DNA of 47,658 nt, from assembly GCA_021734665.1 (NCBI GenBank), contig JAIPIN010000003.1:1-47658 (forward strand). The letters run 5' to 3'. Below the pieces are notes generated by a model, which was not told the DNA's origin, made no database searches, and saw only the letters and a list, made by a program, of their open reading frames with translations. Of the stretch, positions 23,408 through 32,807 are shown piece by piece (the first letter of the stretch is position 1; every line of letters starts with the position of its first letter). The DNA is from Kiritimatiellales bacterium (GTDB lineage: Bacteria; Patescibacteriota; Gracilibacteria; Peribacterales; Peribacteraceae). A program made the position numbers and the translations under genes.

Positions 23408-24691
23408 TCACCCCCCCAACCAACTCGGTCGTTCATCTGGCGCATCCACAATTCCAATCTGGATATATTCTGGGCGCGCCTCGTAAACTGAGTAAACTGG
23501 TTCCACTATTTCTTCTTCCTCATCTTTTTTTACCACACGAAACCAAGCTGCTTTTAATCCTCTTACACGACCACCCGCTTTACGAGTAGTTCCTGCTGGG
23601 ATTTCGGTTGTGTACTCTGTGCGATCTGGCGGAGGGCTTCTGTGATCCCAAGTAAAAGGCCCAATAATTTCTGAAGCTCTATTATCTTTTGTACCATAAT
23701 AGATATAGTAAGCCTTGTTTCCATCTGTGTAAGTTTGAATTAGCAACGCACCAGGACTATCGTTAATGAACTTCATATCATAGTGCGGAGGATAGATTGT
23801 TGCATCTGTTCCTTGCGGACTATAGTAACTAACTGCAAAACTATGATTGCGTCTTTTGCTTATCGGGAAGCCATATTCCCACACTCCCCTGTACGCAGTT
23901 GTACTGACCTGACAAAGTCCCCCACCATATTCCGGTAATGTCTTATCTCCTAGAATTACAAGCTCGGGCTTGTATCCTGTAGATCTGTTAACAGGGCCGA
24001 GTATCTCGTTAAAAGAAAATTCAGCACCTTGTTCCACTAAAGCACCGTTGAATTTGTTTAATCCAACATTAATATTATGCTTTCTGGCCAATGGCGAACC
24101 GCTGTAATCAGATTCACCTACTGTTACCACTTCCTTAATTCCAATTTTTTTGAGAGATGAATCAATAGTCATTTCTGGTTGAATTTCGTCTACCGGAAGA
24201 ACTATGTCAGATACATTTTGACCTAGTGCAGCAATTGTAACCTCTACTGCTTCATCTAATCTTACTCTGCGCCCTGTTAATCCAACTCCTTCAAATACAA
24301 TGCCACCTGTTGAACTCTTTTTGATAACCACAGAGCCAGGTTCACGATCAATTACTGATGAAACTTTGTCTTGTAACGTTCTTCGGATTACATCTTTGTC
24401 CCATCCTGGGACAGAATGACGAACTACACCCTCTGGCAATGCTGGAATTGTATCGCCATCCACAAGAAATTCAGCCAATGGCTTAATAGGATCGCCGCGA
24501 TAAGTCCATTCCTCTGTACTAGAGTACCAATCTGCATATTCATAAGGTTCTAGGAATATTAGATAATGATTGTGTCGAAAAGTGAGAGTAGGTGAAGCAG
24601 CTGATGCTACAACTGGCATGAGCAAAGTTACAAGTGCCAAGTACCAAGTGCCAATTTGGAACTTGATTTTTGGAACTTGGAACTTATTCAT
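23408..24691 (-). CDS. VanW family secreted protein with PG-binding-4 domain
   Basis: A 427-residue exported protein. The signal peptide is MNKFQVPKIKFQIGTWYLAL followed by VTLLMPVVASAAS. The middle (about 90-180) resembles a PG_binding_4 domain (DVIRRTLQDKVSSVIDREPG). The VanW domain (about 190-370) has HNINVGLNKFNGALVEQGAE, FSFNEILGPVNRSTGY, GGGLCQVSTTAYRGVWEYG and RRNHSFAVSYYSPQGTDATI. VanW proteins are thought to act on the cell wall; the reaction is unknown. I chose ATG 24691, overlapping the rnhA stop by 8 nt, which gives an excellent signal peptide. The signal-peptide codons are a CTTGGAA/CCAAGTACC microrepeat also found at 1225-1292. Confidence 0.9.
   Translation of the reverse strand: MNKFQVPKIKFQIGTWYLALVTLLMPVVASAASPTLTFRHNHYLIFLEPYEYADWYSSTEEWTYRGDPIKPLAEFLVDGDTIPALPEGVVRHSVPGWDKDVIRRTLQDKVSSVIDREPGSVVIKKSSTGGIVFEGVGLTGRRVRLDEAVEVTIAALGQNVSDIVLPVDEIQPEMTIDSSLKKIGIKEVVTVGESDYSGSPLARKHNINVGLNKFNGALVEQGAEFSFNEILGPVNRSTGYKPELVILGDKTLPEYGGGLCQVSTTAYRGVWEYGFPISKRRNHSFAVSYYSPQGTDATIYPPHYDMKFINDSPGALLIQTYTDGNKAYYIYYGTKDNRASEIIGPFTWDHRSPPPDRTEYTTEIPAGTTRKAGGRVRGLKAAWFRVVKKDEEEEIVEPVYSVYEARPEYIQIGIVDAPDERPSWLGG
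24628..24690. repeat. CCAAGTACC / GGAACTTGG composite repeat inside the VanW gene
   Basis: Near-copy of the 1225-1292 composite: AAGTGCCAAGTACCAAGTGC followed after a spacer by TTTTTGGAACTTGGAACTT. Here it encodes the signal-peptide start of the VanW protein (MNKFQVPKIKFQIGTWYLAL). Confidence 0.8.
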
Positions 24692-25244
24692 AATGTGGAG
24701 AAGGATGTTCATCCAATGCTTTATTAACCAACTCATCTGCTTTGTAATTATCAGCACGAGGAATGTGATGGAATTCAACCAGAGGCATTTCTAAAACTAA
24801 TTCCTGAATCTCCGCAAAGAATTCCTTAAGCGCTGGCATCTTCACGCGATACTCCCCCTTTAATTGCTTAACAATCAGCTCAGAATCTAAAAAACAAACA
24901 AGTCTATTTGGGTGATAACGCTTGGCAATCTTTAGGCCCTCAATTAAAGCACGATACTCAGCAACGTTATTTGTCTCTATCCCTATACGCTCACCATGTT
25001 CTCTTATTACTTTCCCCTCCGCTGGATCTTCTATAATAAGACCTATCGCTGCTTGTCCTGGGTTACCACGTGATCCGCCATCTGTAAAAAGATGCAATGT
25101 CCCGCCCACTGCTTTTATTTCTTCCTCAGGATTTACATTATCAAGAGCATCGGTAACAACATCTGCAACAAACTTGTCACGTTCACGCACACGAGGAAAT
25201 AATTCTGCTAGTTTACGCTCTAATGATGCAGGAAGCTTTACCAT
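24684..25244 (-). CDS. rnhA: ribonuclease H type I, with N-terminal extension
   Basis: Cleaves RNA in RNA-DNA hybrids. The RNase HI fold is visible from about residue 45: LFTDGGSRGNPGQAAIG (first catalytic Asp), ETNNVAEYRALIEGL (Glu), VCFLDSELIVKQLKGEY (Asp) and HHIPRADNYKADELVNKA (last Asp). It belongs to the short HI group lacking the basic protrusion. About 44 residues at the N-terminus (LERKLAELFPRVRERDKF) form a helical extension. TAGAAT (25251-25256) sits 6 nt before the ATG at 25244. Its last codons overlap the VanW start by 8 nt, so the two are coupled despite unrelated roles. Confidence 0.92.
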   Translation of the reverse strand: MVKLPASLERKLAELFPRVRERDKFVADVVTDALDNVNPEEEIKAVGGTLHLFTDGGSRGNPGQAAIGLIIEDPAEGKVIREHGERIGIETNNVAEYRALIEGLKIAKRYHPNRLVCFLDSELIVKQLKGEYRVKMPALKEFFAEIQELVLEMPLVEFHHIPRADNYKADELVNKALDEHPSPHYE

Positions 25245-25274
25245 AGCTACATTCTAACATTATTTTGCCCATTC

Positions 25275-25335
25275 TACCCTATACACAAGCTTGCTAATTA
25301 TCCTAAGTTCTATGTTCTAAGTTCTATTTACTAAG
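25275..25335. repeat. short opposed repeats between divergent rnhA and S41 protease genes
   Basis: CTAAGTTCTATGTTCTAAG is a direct 12-bp repeat, followed by TTCTATTTACTAAGC. An imperfect TTGCTAATTATCC precedes it. Less regular than the other tracts, but the same position class: a divergent promoter region. Confidence 0.5.
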
Positions 25336-25350
25336 CTATACTACGCAGGT

Positions 25351-26607
25351 ATGTCAAAAATCTTCAGAACAGGAACCTTGTTTTTGCTCCCACTTATCAC
25401 TCTTTTCTTGGGGTGGCAGATTGGTGCAAGTTACGAACAGAAAAATTTAGTAGAACTCTCTGAGCAGCTTGAGCTTTTGTATACAGGCAAAACAGCAAGT
25501 GGAACTATTTTGGGTGAGCCAGAACAGGAGGTAGATCTATCGTTACTTTGGGGTGTTTGGAGATTACTTCTTAAACACTACATAGTTGAAGATCAACTCA
25601 ATCCACCCGAGATGGTTTACGGTGCAGTTGGAGGGTTGGTTCGTGCCATTGGTGATCCATACACAACATTTATGACACCAACAGAAAACCAGCAATTCAC
25701 ACAATCGCTACAAGGAAAACTAGAAGGTATAGGAGCAGAACTAACAATGCGCGATGGAATGGTGGTGGTGGTTGCTCCACTTAAAGGCTCCCCTGCTTCT
25801 AAAGCAGGATTAGAACCAGAAGATATTATTACAAAAGTAGACGGTGAAGATATCCAAGGAGAAACTCTGCACCAGGTAGTACAGCGCATCCGAGGTCCCA
25901 AGGGATCTAATGTGACATTATCCATAATACGCGAAGAAGAACCCGATCTTATGGAAATTGATATAACTCGAGCTAGTATCACCGTACCTAGTGTTGAATA
26001 TGAAATTAAAGAAACTGCAACTGGCTCCGTTGGCTACATTCAGCTAAATCAATTTGGTGAAGACAGCGTGAAGGAAGTTAAAAATGCACTTAAGGATCTA
26101 CGCAATGAAGATCTACAGGGCTTGATTATGGATGTTCGCTTTAACGGTGGTGGATATCTGGAAGGTGCTGTAGATATGGCATCTATGTTCCTAAAGGAAG
26201 GAAAAGTTGTAACAGTTGAACGTAGAAACGGAGAGCCATCAAACCATTACGTTTCTGGTCGCCCATCTGATCCTGATATTCCATTGGTCGTTTTGATTAA
26301 CGAAGGCTCTGCAAGCGCATCAGAAATTTTGGCAGGTGCATTGCAAGATGCAAATCGTGCAACCATTATCGGGAAAAAGAGTTTTGGTAAAGGAACAGTT
26401 CAAGAAGTCTTTGACCTGCCAGGTAATGCATCAGTTCGAATTACAGTAGCAAGATGGCTTACTCCTTCAGGAAGAGACTTGGGGAAAGATGGAGTGCATC
26501 CTGATATAGAAGTTGAACGTACACGTGAAGATGTGGCTAACCAAGAAGACCCACAGCTAGATGCTGCGCTAGAGTTACTTCTGGATGGGTCAGAATCAGC
26601 AAATTAG
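25351..26607 (+). CDS. ctpA: S41 family carboxy-terminal processing protease
   Basis: A 418-residue membrane-anchored or secreted serine protease. The N-terminal anchor is LFLLPLITLFLGWQIGASY. A PDZ domain spans about 115-200 (LEGIGAELTMRDGMVVVVAP, SPASKAGLEPEDIITKVDGE, IRGPKGSNVTLSI). The peptidase core has GLIMDVRFNGGGYLEGAVDM, INEGSASASEILAGAL with the catalytic Ser and KKSFGKGTVQEVF with the catalytic Lys. It trims or degrades extracytoplasmic proteins. TATACT (25337-25342) is 8 nt before the ATG, a leaderless-type promoter. Lying just upstream of the giant surface protein gene (convergent), it may process envelope proteins, but that is only context. Confidence 0.95.
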   Translation: MSKIFRTGTLFLLPLITLFLGWQIGASYEQKNLVELSEQLELLYTGKTASGTILGEPEQEVDLSLLWGVWRLLLKHYIVEDQLNPPEMVYGAVGGLVRAIGDPYTTFMTPTENQQFTQSLQGKLEGIGAELTMRDGMVVVVAPLKGSPASKAGLEPEDIITKVDGEDIQGETLHQVVQRIRGPKGSNVTLSIIREEEPDLMEIDITRASITVPSVEYEIKETATGSVGYIQLNQFGEDSVKEVKNALKDLRNEDLQGLIMDVRFNGGGYLEGAVDMASMFLKEGKVVTVERRNGEPSNHYVSGRPSDPDIPLVVLINEGSASASEILAGALQDANRATIIGKKSFGKGTVQEVFDLPGNASVRITVARWLTPSGRDLGKDGVHPDIEVERTREDVANQEDPQLDAALELLLDGSESAN

Positions 26608-26710
26608 CAGTTAGCATGTTATCTAATGGCTAATATTGCTAATTGCTTTTACTATTAATACTCGAAAAGTTCATCTGAACTCATTTACCACGCATCTTTT
26701 TATAATCCCC
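26608..26710. other. convergent intergenic gap with TTAGCAGTTAGC repeats
   Basis: The gap holds AAATTAGCAGTTAGCATG and TAATGGCTAATATTGCTAATTGC, an opposed pair that can fold. It sits between convergent stops (S41 protease and surface protein), where a bidirectional terminator would be useful. There is no long U tract. Confidence 0.5.
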
Positions 26711-29700
26711 TCACTGCAGAACCTTCCGAATAAGCACTAGAATCTTGCTTACTTCCGCACGATTAATGAAATCGTCGGGACGGAATGTGTTAAGAGGATT
26801 GCCATTAACGTCTGTATCCCCTTTAATGAATCCATATATTTCAGCCGTAGCAATAGCACTGGCGGCAGGATGATATTTTGAAACGTCTGTAAACGATGCT
26901 TCTTTCTGTGCAACGGGGAAATTGAGGATGTGTAGAATAATCCTGATAACATCAGCACGAGTTGCAGGTGTGTGCACATCTAAATCAGGACTTATACCTG
27001 GTATAGCAAGAGCTTCTGCTTTTGCGACATACGATGACGCCCACGTCCCTTTGGCTGATGTGTTTCTTGATGGCGGTAGTCCGGTGAGATCTTCATCTGC
27101 TGAAACCAACGTCATCTTTAATACTTCTGCTGTAGTTACAGGATTGGCTACACCGAATTCACCCGTTGGTTCGCCCTCCAAATCCCTGTACCCCTCTGCA
27201 ATACCATCATCAATGAGCATAGCAATATATGGGGAATACCACGCATCTATAGGGACGTCTCTATAAATGACATCTACTGAGTTAACTTGTGCCATCAGAA
27301 GACCGCGTTGCTCTGCAATACGAGCCGTTCTCCCTACTTCTTCGGTACCAGCAGCCGTGTGAGGGAATCCAGAAGATGCTGACGACTCTGCTGCAAGTTG
27401 TGACTGAAAGTATGAGAAAATTGCTTCCTGTGCAGCAATAGTTCTACGACGCACTGCCTGTTCTTCTTCGCTCAAATTTTGAATGTACTCCGATCGTATT
27501 CCTCCTGTAGCCAGACCAGCATAGCTTGGTGTAAACGCTGATTCTGTATTTGTTGCAACGCTTCCATCCCCGCTGCCCCCGCTGCTGCCGCTTCCCTGAT
27601 TGCGCTGACGAGCAACGCGGCCCCCGGCTCCATGAGTAGTTGTGTTAGATGCAGTAGATTCCCCCATAGTTAATGTAATAGACTTTGTTGCATCCATTGT
27701 AATAGAACCTGTTGCTGTTTGACCATTGTAGGTAGCAGTAACAAGATATGGGTTATATTGAGTTAAAGAACCAGAACTGTTTCTGAATTCAGAAAGCATA
27801 GCAGACCCTGTACCATTGCTATTTGTAGTACCTGTATGAGTAACATTACTACCAGAATCTGTAATCGTAACAGTGGCTCCAGATAATTCTGTGCCGTCAT
27901 TCGACTCAACAGTATAAGTAAGAGTCCAGTCGTAATTGAAGGAAGAGTGCTCTTCAGGAGTGGTTGAACCGCCTGCCAGAACAATACTTGCACCTTCAAA
28001 AGCTTGCTCCGTACTTATGTCCGTATAACTATTATCAACAAACCGAATATCATGGATACTATATCCTGCGTTGGATGAAAGTAGAGAAAATGGTAAAAAT
28101 GGGCTTGATGGATTGCTTAATTGCTCAAATGTATTCGATCTGAATTGAAGACTGTTGACTAGATAACCAGCAAACCACTCGGAATTTGTACTAATAGTAT
28201 TATTTTCTACAAGCACCTCGCCAGTTGCCGTTTCAATTTCGGTAAAGCGGAATACAGTTGCATTCTCACTACCAGATAATTTTATTGCGCTTAGAGCGTT
28301 ATCATGAATATGCAACCCAGATGCAAACTCGCCTCGTATGCGAAGTGCACGTGCAAGACCTCCCTCTGCATATGCAGTAATAGTATTATCATAAATTTCA
28401 ATATCATTTAGAAGATTAACATTACCATCACGGATTTGAATTCCAAACGATCCATCATACTCGAATCCATTGTATTCTTGGTTGTTTGATAAAACCCGTG
28501 CTGTAATTGTATTATTATATATTTTAGCGTTTCCTCCAACTGCTTCACCATAAATGGAAATACCATGCCCAGAATACTCATCATCAGGACTACCAGCATT
28601 AATAGTATTATTGTAAATATATGATCCTGAATCATTTGCTAAAAAGATACCATATCCATTGGTATATCTAGACTGCAGAGAAATCGTATTATCGTGAATT
28701 CTAAGATTCTGTGCCGAGGCAGATATATCTCCAGTTGCTACAATTCCACAATGTGGACCACCCGTAATAGTATTGTTGTAAATTTCACCACCTGGCATAT
28801 CATCTGCATTAATAATTCCATGCAATGCATCCCTTGATCTAATAACAGTAACCGAACTAAGAAGTTCGTTATTATTTATACTTACATCAGATGCATCACT
28901 AAGATAAATAGCCTTTGCGTTTGCTCCAAATACAGAAATAATAAGATTGGAATATGTCGCACTATTAACACTACCCCTAGCATAAATACCATTAGATTCA
29001 TCTCCTGCATCAGCACCTTGATTAATCTTTCCATTTTTCACTATGGGACTATCTGCATAACCTATCCGAGTAATATCAGGATGATAAATATCTGCAAAAG
29101 ATTTTGGGCCAACTAAAACTCCATGCTGTCTTATTCGCTGTATTCTAACATCATCAATATAAACATATCCCGATGAAGCAACAGTTGCACCAGACATTCC
29201 AACTCTTACGTAATAAGTTTCTGCACTAGAACCAGTGGTTATTGTATCCGATCTATATCCAAATCCTCTTGTTGATAATCCTTCATCATATGCCATAACG
29301 GATGTGCCCTCCAATTCAGCATAAAGAGTAATAGCACTATCTGTCATGTTATAAAACATGGCTGAAATAGCGTACGTAGTATTCGGCGCAAGAGTAACCT
29401 GTTGTGAAGATCGAATATACTGATCGCTCGCTGGAGCAGAAAATCGCAATGCTTGTGATCCTGAAGAAACCGTTACCGGCTGAACAAATGTGCCAGCAGC
29501 CACATCTGCATCTGCCGCACTTGCGAAGCTCCATCCAGATACTGGTGATCCTGACCCTATTTCAAAATCTCCATTTACTCCTAGATTGATTGGAGTTGCA
29601 TTGTCATATGTAATTGTATAACCATTCAAATCAAAAGTTACATCGTCAGCAATAATTGCGAACGCAGTTCCAGAGCCAGATACATTGGTATGCAATGTAT

Positions 29701-32221
29701 ATGTGGTATCGTCCTGATCTAGATAATAAGGAGTGGCTCCACTTCCTGTTGTTGCAAGCCAAGCAGAATTAATAGAAACATATGTTCCCTGGATAGCTCC
29801 AAAAGTAGCCGTAACAGACATGTCTGTATTTAAAGTAATAGTTTGCATGTTCAAACTACCAGAAAGATCACCTGTAAATCCAGAAAAACTATAACCTTCA
29901 TTCGCATGGGCATAGAGCCTTAGTACAGACCCAGAGTAGTACACATTTGTCGAAACTTCTCCTCCTGATATTACCTCTACATCTAAAGAGCCATTTATAG
30001 TAGTAGATGACAAGGTATGGCTTAAATTACTTGTTGTAAAATTCCATGTGGTTGCATCTGAAATACCTGCAAAATTATTTCCTGCATCATCGTAAAATGC
30101 CATGTTATCTATAGTTATGTAATACTCTGTATTAGAATTAAGAGTGGTACTCGGATTAATGGTTATTGTACTGGTTCCAGACCCTGTAACTTTAGAACCA
30201 GTGGTTGTTATATTCTCTACAAGTAATCCACCTGTAGATGTACGTAATTGTATGGCGCCAGTTCCTGTCTTAGAAATATTCTCTGTAAAATTAAGAATAA
30301 AATTGGCATTAAGGGTAGAGCCAGTAGAATTATCTGCAGGAGTTGTAGAGGAAAGAATAGGCGCTTCAGAATCGATTGTCGTGAAATTCCACGTCGTCGT
30401 ATCGCTTATTCCAGCAAAATCATTCCCCGAAGAATCATCAAACGCATCCGCTCCTACTTGAATGTAATAAGAAGTAGCACTTAGCAAATCTGAAGAAGGA
30501 TTTATTGTAATAGTTGTGGTACCACTTCCTGTAACCAAACCACTTTGTACATCAATAGTTTCTACAGTGGAATTGTCACTTGTTTTTTTAATAATAATGT
30601 CATTATTTGCTCCACTCTCTGGAATTACCGCTTCAGAAAAAATAATTACTAGATTTTCTGTAAGAGAAACATCTACCTCTCCATCAATAGGAGAAATTGA
30701 ATTGATAGTTGGAGAAGTAGAATCGGACGTAAGTGTCCAGTTTTTGTTATTACCAAGATTTAAGATACCAGTGCCTCCAGTAATAGGACTGCCACCTGAT
30801 GCATCAGAATAAGCAACACTTGCATATGTTGCAGATCCTGCGCCGCTCACATTAAGTATCCATGCACCAGACGCATTCAATGATAAAAGATCACCACTTG
30901 AACCATTTGCAGAAAAATCACCGCCTACCGTAAGTACAGATCCCGAAAGACCAGAAGCAAAAATATTTCCACCTGAACCGATGGTAAAATTACCAGACGT
31001 AGTAATAGCTTGGCTATTTATATCTATCTCTCCTTGTGTAACAGTAAAGGAATCTGTTACTACTGCTCCCGTCATGGTTAATAATCCACTACTTTTATTA
31101 ACTGTAATATCTTCCACAGATTTTCCAAGAAAATTTACCTCTTGAGCAGTGCTGCCTGAAAGAAGAATAGAACCAGTACCTTTTGTCCAAACCAAAGTTC
31201 CACCTCCTGTATTTTCAAAAGATACATTGCCTCTAAATTCCCAGTTAGTATCTGGCGACGCTGTAGTATTGTTTATAGTAAAAGTAACTGCAGCAGTATT
31301 AATAAAACTTACATTTCCAGTAAAAATATAAGTTCCTGCATTAGAGGTAAAGGTTTCTGTTGCATTTGCAGATATGGTTACTGTAGTAGCATCATATTGA
31401 GCCGCTGCAATATTCTGATTATGACCTCTCGAAATAGATAATATAGAAACATCAATAGTACCATCCATCTGAGATAGACCTGCATTGTCATCTATAAGAA
31501 TAGTATTGTCTCCAGTAATTCTCGCTAAGGCATGAGTTACTTTAAGATCGCCAGAAACTCCATACATTCTAAGCTTATCTTCCAGTATTAATACTCCCGA
31601 TGCAGTAGATACATCCAGAACTCCTTGTACAACAAGGTAGCTATTTGTATCTGCAGATATGGTTACATAACTAGAAATAGTAAGATTATTTAATGAAGAC
31701 AAACTTGTTCCAACTATTGCAGTCCCAGTTCCATTCATTACTATTGTGCTTGTATTTCTATTAAATGTTGCCACATCCCTAAAATCAAAACTGCCACTAA
31801 CTGTCATAGTTGTGTCTCCTACAGAAACCTGTTTGTTATCTAAAGTTACATCTCCGGATACTGTAATAGATTGGTTGTTTGTTGCATTGTCTATGTGCCC
31901 ATCATTTGCACCTGCACCTGTATATGCAGAAGTAGCTGTTATAGAAGCAACACTTACTGCTGTATCTATTACTACACCTCCAACCTTACTTCCTCCACCA
32001 TCAAAAATAACATCATCACTCGAAGTAGGAACACCAGCACCTCCAGCTCCTCCAGAAGTTGTAGACCAGTTACTTGCACTATTCCATGTACTTGTTGCTC
32101 CTGTATCTGCACCTACCCAGTAACGGTTTGCAGCAGAAGCTGAATTTGGAATAGCAAAAATAAGAAACCCCATGCAAAGTATCTTTGAAAATCGCCTAGC
32201 TATACAGCTATACTGATCCAT
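26711..32221 (-). CDS. giant secreted surface protein with beta-helix and three SLH domains
   Basis: A 1836-residue protein. Signal peptide: ILCMGFLIFAIPNSASAA. A beta-strand repeat region occupies about 30-500 (repeated VSGDVTLDN, GNFTIGSGG). Two Ig-like Big_5 domains follow (about 505-725, ending TTTWNFTT each time), then an InlB-like repeat (NEGYSFSGFTGDLSGSLNMQ). A carbohydrate-binding-like module (about 880-1010, NGDFEIGSGSPVSGWSFASA) precedes a right-handed beta-helix (about 1030-1380) rich in YNNTI and IHDNTI. A further Ig-like domain (about 1430-1530), a Gly/Ser linker and three SLH domains (about 1645-1836, including FTDVSKYHPAASAIATAEIY) end it. SLH domains bind cell-wall polymers, so it is likely displayed on the surface; the beta-helix suggests glycan binding or cleavage. 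No enzymatic residues are identifiable. Confidence 0.93.
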   Translation of the reverse strand: MDQYSCIARRFSKILCMGFLIFAIPNSASAANRYWVGADTGATSTWNSASNWSTTSGGAGGAGVPTSSDDVIFDGGGSKVGGVVIDTAVSVASITATSAYTGAGANDGHIDNATNNQSITVSGDVTLDNKQVSVGDTTMTVSGSFDFRDVATFNRNTSTIVMNGTGTAIVGTSLSSLNNLTISSYVTISADTNSYLVVQGVLDVSTASGVLILEDKLRMYGVSGDLKVTHALARITGDNTILIDDNAGLSQMDGTIDVSILSISRGHNQNIAAAQYDATTVTISANATETFTSNAGTYIFTGNVSFINTAAVTFTINNTTASPDTNWEFRGNVSFENTGGGTLVWTKGTGSILLSGSTAQEVNFLGKSVEDITVNKSSGLLTMTGAVVTDSFTVTQGEIDINSQAITTSGNFTIGSGGNIFASGLSGSVLTVGGDFSANGSSGDLLSLNASGAWILNVSGAGSATYASVAYSDASGGSPITGGTGILNLGNNKNWTLTSDSTSPTINSISPIDGEVDVSLTENLVIIFSEAVIPESGANNDIIIKKTSDNSTVETIDVQSGLVTGSGTTTITINPSSDLLSATSYYIQVGADAFDDSSGNDFAGISDTTTWNFTTIDSEAPILSSTTPADNSTGSTLNANFILNFTENISKTGTGAIQLRTSTGGLLVENITTTGSKVTGSGTSTITINPSTTLNSNTEYYITIDNMAFYDDAGNNFAGISDATTWNFTTSNLSHTLSSTTINGSLDVEVISGGEVSTNVYYSGSVLRLYAHANEGYSFSGFTGDLSGSLNMQTITLNTDMSVTATFGAIQGTYVSINSAWLATTGSGATPYYLDQDDTTYTLHTNVSGSGTAFAIIADDVTFDLNGYTITYDNATPINLGVNGDFEIGSGSPVSGWSFASAADADVAAGTFVQPVTVSSGSQALRFSAPASDQYIRSSQQVTLAPNTTYAISAMFYNMTDSAITLYAELEGTSVMAYDEGLSTRGFGYRSDTITTGSSAETYYVRVGMSGATVASSGYVYIDDVRIQRIRQHGVLVGPKSFADIYHPDITRIGYADSPIVKNGKINQGADAGDESNGIYARGSVNSATYSNLIISVFGANAKAIYLSDASDVSINNNELLSSVTVIRSRDALHGIINADDMPGGEIYNNTITGGPHCGIVATGDISASAQNLRIHDNTISLQSRYTNGYGIFLANDSGSYIYNNTINAGSPDDEYSGHGISIYGEAVGGNAKIYNNTITARVLSNNQEYNGFEYDGSFGIQIRDGNVNLLNDIEIYDNTITAYAEGGLARALRIRGEFASGLHIHDNALSAIKLSGSENATVFRFTEIETATGEVLVENNTISTNSEWFAGYLVNSLQFRSNTFEQLSNPSSPFLPFSLLSSNAGYSIHDIRFVDNSYTDISTEQAFEGASIVLAGGSTTPEEHSSFNYDWTLTYTVESNDGTELSGATVTITDSGSNVTHTGTTNSNGTGSAMLSEFRNSSGSLTQYNPYLVTATYNGQTATGSITMDATKSITLTMGESTASNTTTHGAGGRVARQRNQGSGSSGGSGDGSVATNTESAFTPSYAGLATGGIRSEYIQNLSEEEQAVRRRTIAAQEAIFSYFQSQLAAESSASSGFPHTAAGTEEVGRTARIAEQRGLLMAQVNSVDVIYRDVPIDAWYSPYIAMLIDDGIAEGYRDLEGEPTGEFGVANPVTTAEVLKMTLVSADEDLTGLPPSRNTSAKGTWASSYVAKAEALAIPGISPDLDVHTPATRADVIRIILHILNFPVAQKEASFTDVSKYHPAASAIATAEIYGFIKGDTDVNGNPLNTFRPDDFINRAEVSKILVLIRKVLQ

Positions 32222-32303
32222 TGGATGTCAGTATGGCTGATGTACATCTTATATTCAAACTTATTTAATTCTTGTGCCTTGCTAACAGTCGCATTTCTAG
32301 CTT
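32222..32303. other. short gap between the surface protein and ndk
   Basis: Both genes are on the minus strand. CATACT on the minus strand lies 8 nt before the surface-protein ATG and is its likely -10. I see no hairpin or other gene. Confidence 0.4.
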
Positions 32304-32738
32304 TCAATATGCAAATATCTCCTCTTCTTTAAAGAATCTTTCAATTTCCTCAGCAGCAGCCTCTTCGCTATCTGATGCATGGACTACATTGCGCATCTTA
32401 CTATCCCCTTCTTCCTTGCTACCAAACTCGGCACGAATTGTACCTGGTGCTGCTTCTAGACAATCAGTCACTCCCAAATTCTCGCGCATCTTTTCTATAA
32501 TTCCTTCGCCTTCCAAAACCATTCCAATAACTGGAGTAGAACTCATGAACTTTTCTACTTCTGGATAGAAAGGAAACTCTGCAATGTGAGCATAGTGTTC
32601 ACGTAGAGTATCTAGATCTAGCTTAATCATCTTGCATCCTATTATTTTGAATCCAGCATCTTCGAATCGTGCGAGTACCTTGCCGCAGATCTTTTTCTGC
32701 ATGCAGTCGGGCTTTAGGAGAACTAGTGTGCGTTGCAT
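32304..32738 (-). CDS. ndk: nucleoside diphosphate kinase
   Basis: Transfers the gamma-phosphate between nucleoside triphosphates. A 144-residue protein with RTLVLLKPDCMQKKICGKVL, YPEVEKFMSSTPVIGMVLEG, GTIRAEFG and NVVHASDSEEAAAEEI, whose His is the phospho-acceptor. The insertion between GSKEEGDSKMR and NVVHASDS fits the family. Length is normal. The C-terminus is acidic (RFFKEEEIFAY). The gene is single and separated from its neighbours by short gaps; it would supply dTTP for RmlA and UTP for sugar-nucleotide synthesis. Confidence 0.97.
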   Translation of the reverse strand: MQRTLVLLKPDCMQKKICGKVLARFEDAGFKIIGCKMIKLDLDTLREHYAHIAEFPFYPEVEKFMSSTPVIGMVLEGEGIIEKMRENLGVTDCLEAAPGTIRAEFGSKEEGDSKMRNVVHASDSEEAAAEEIERFFKEEEIFAY

Positions 32739-32807
32739 ATTTGAGTGGTAGTAAGTTTGGCGATGTTAAATAAGAACCGAGAATAAATAAAGGGAATAGA
32801 GGAACAA

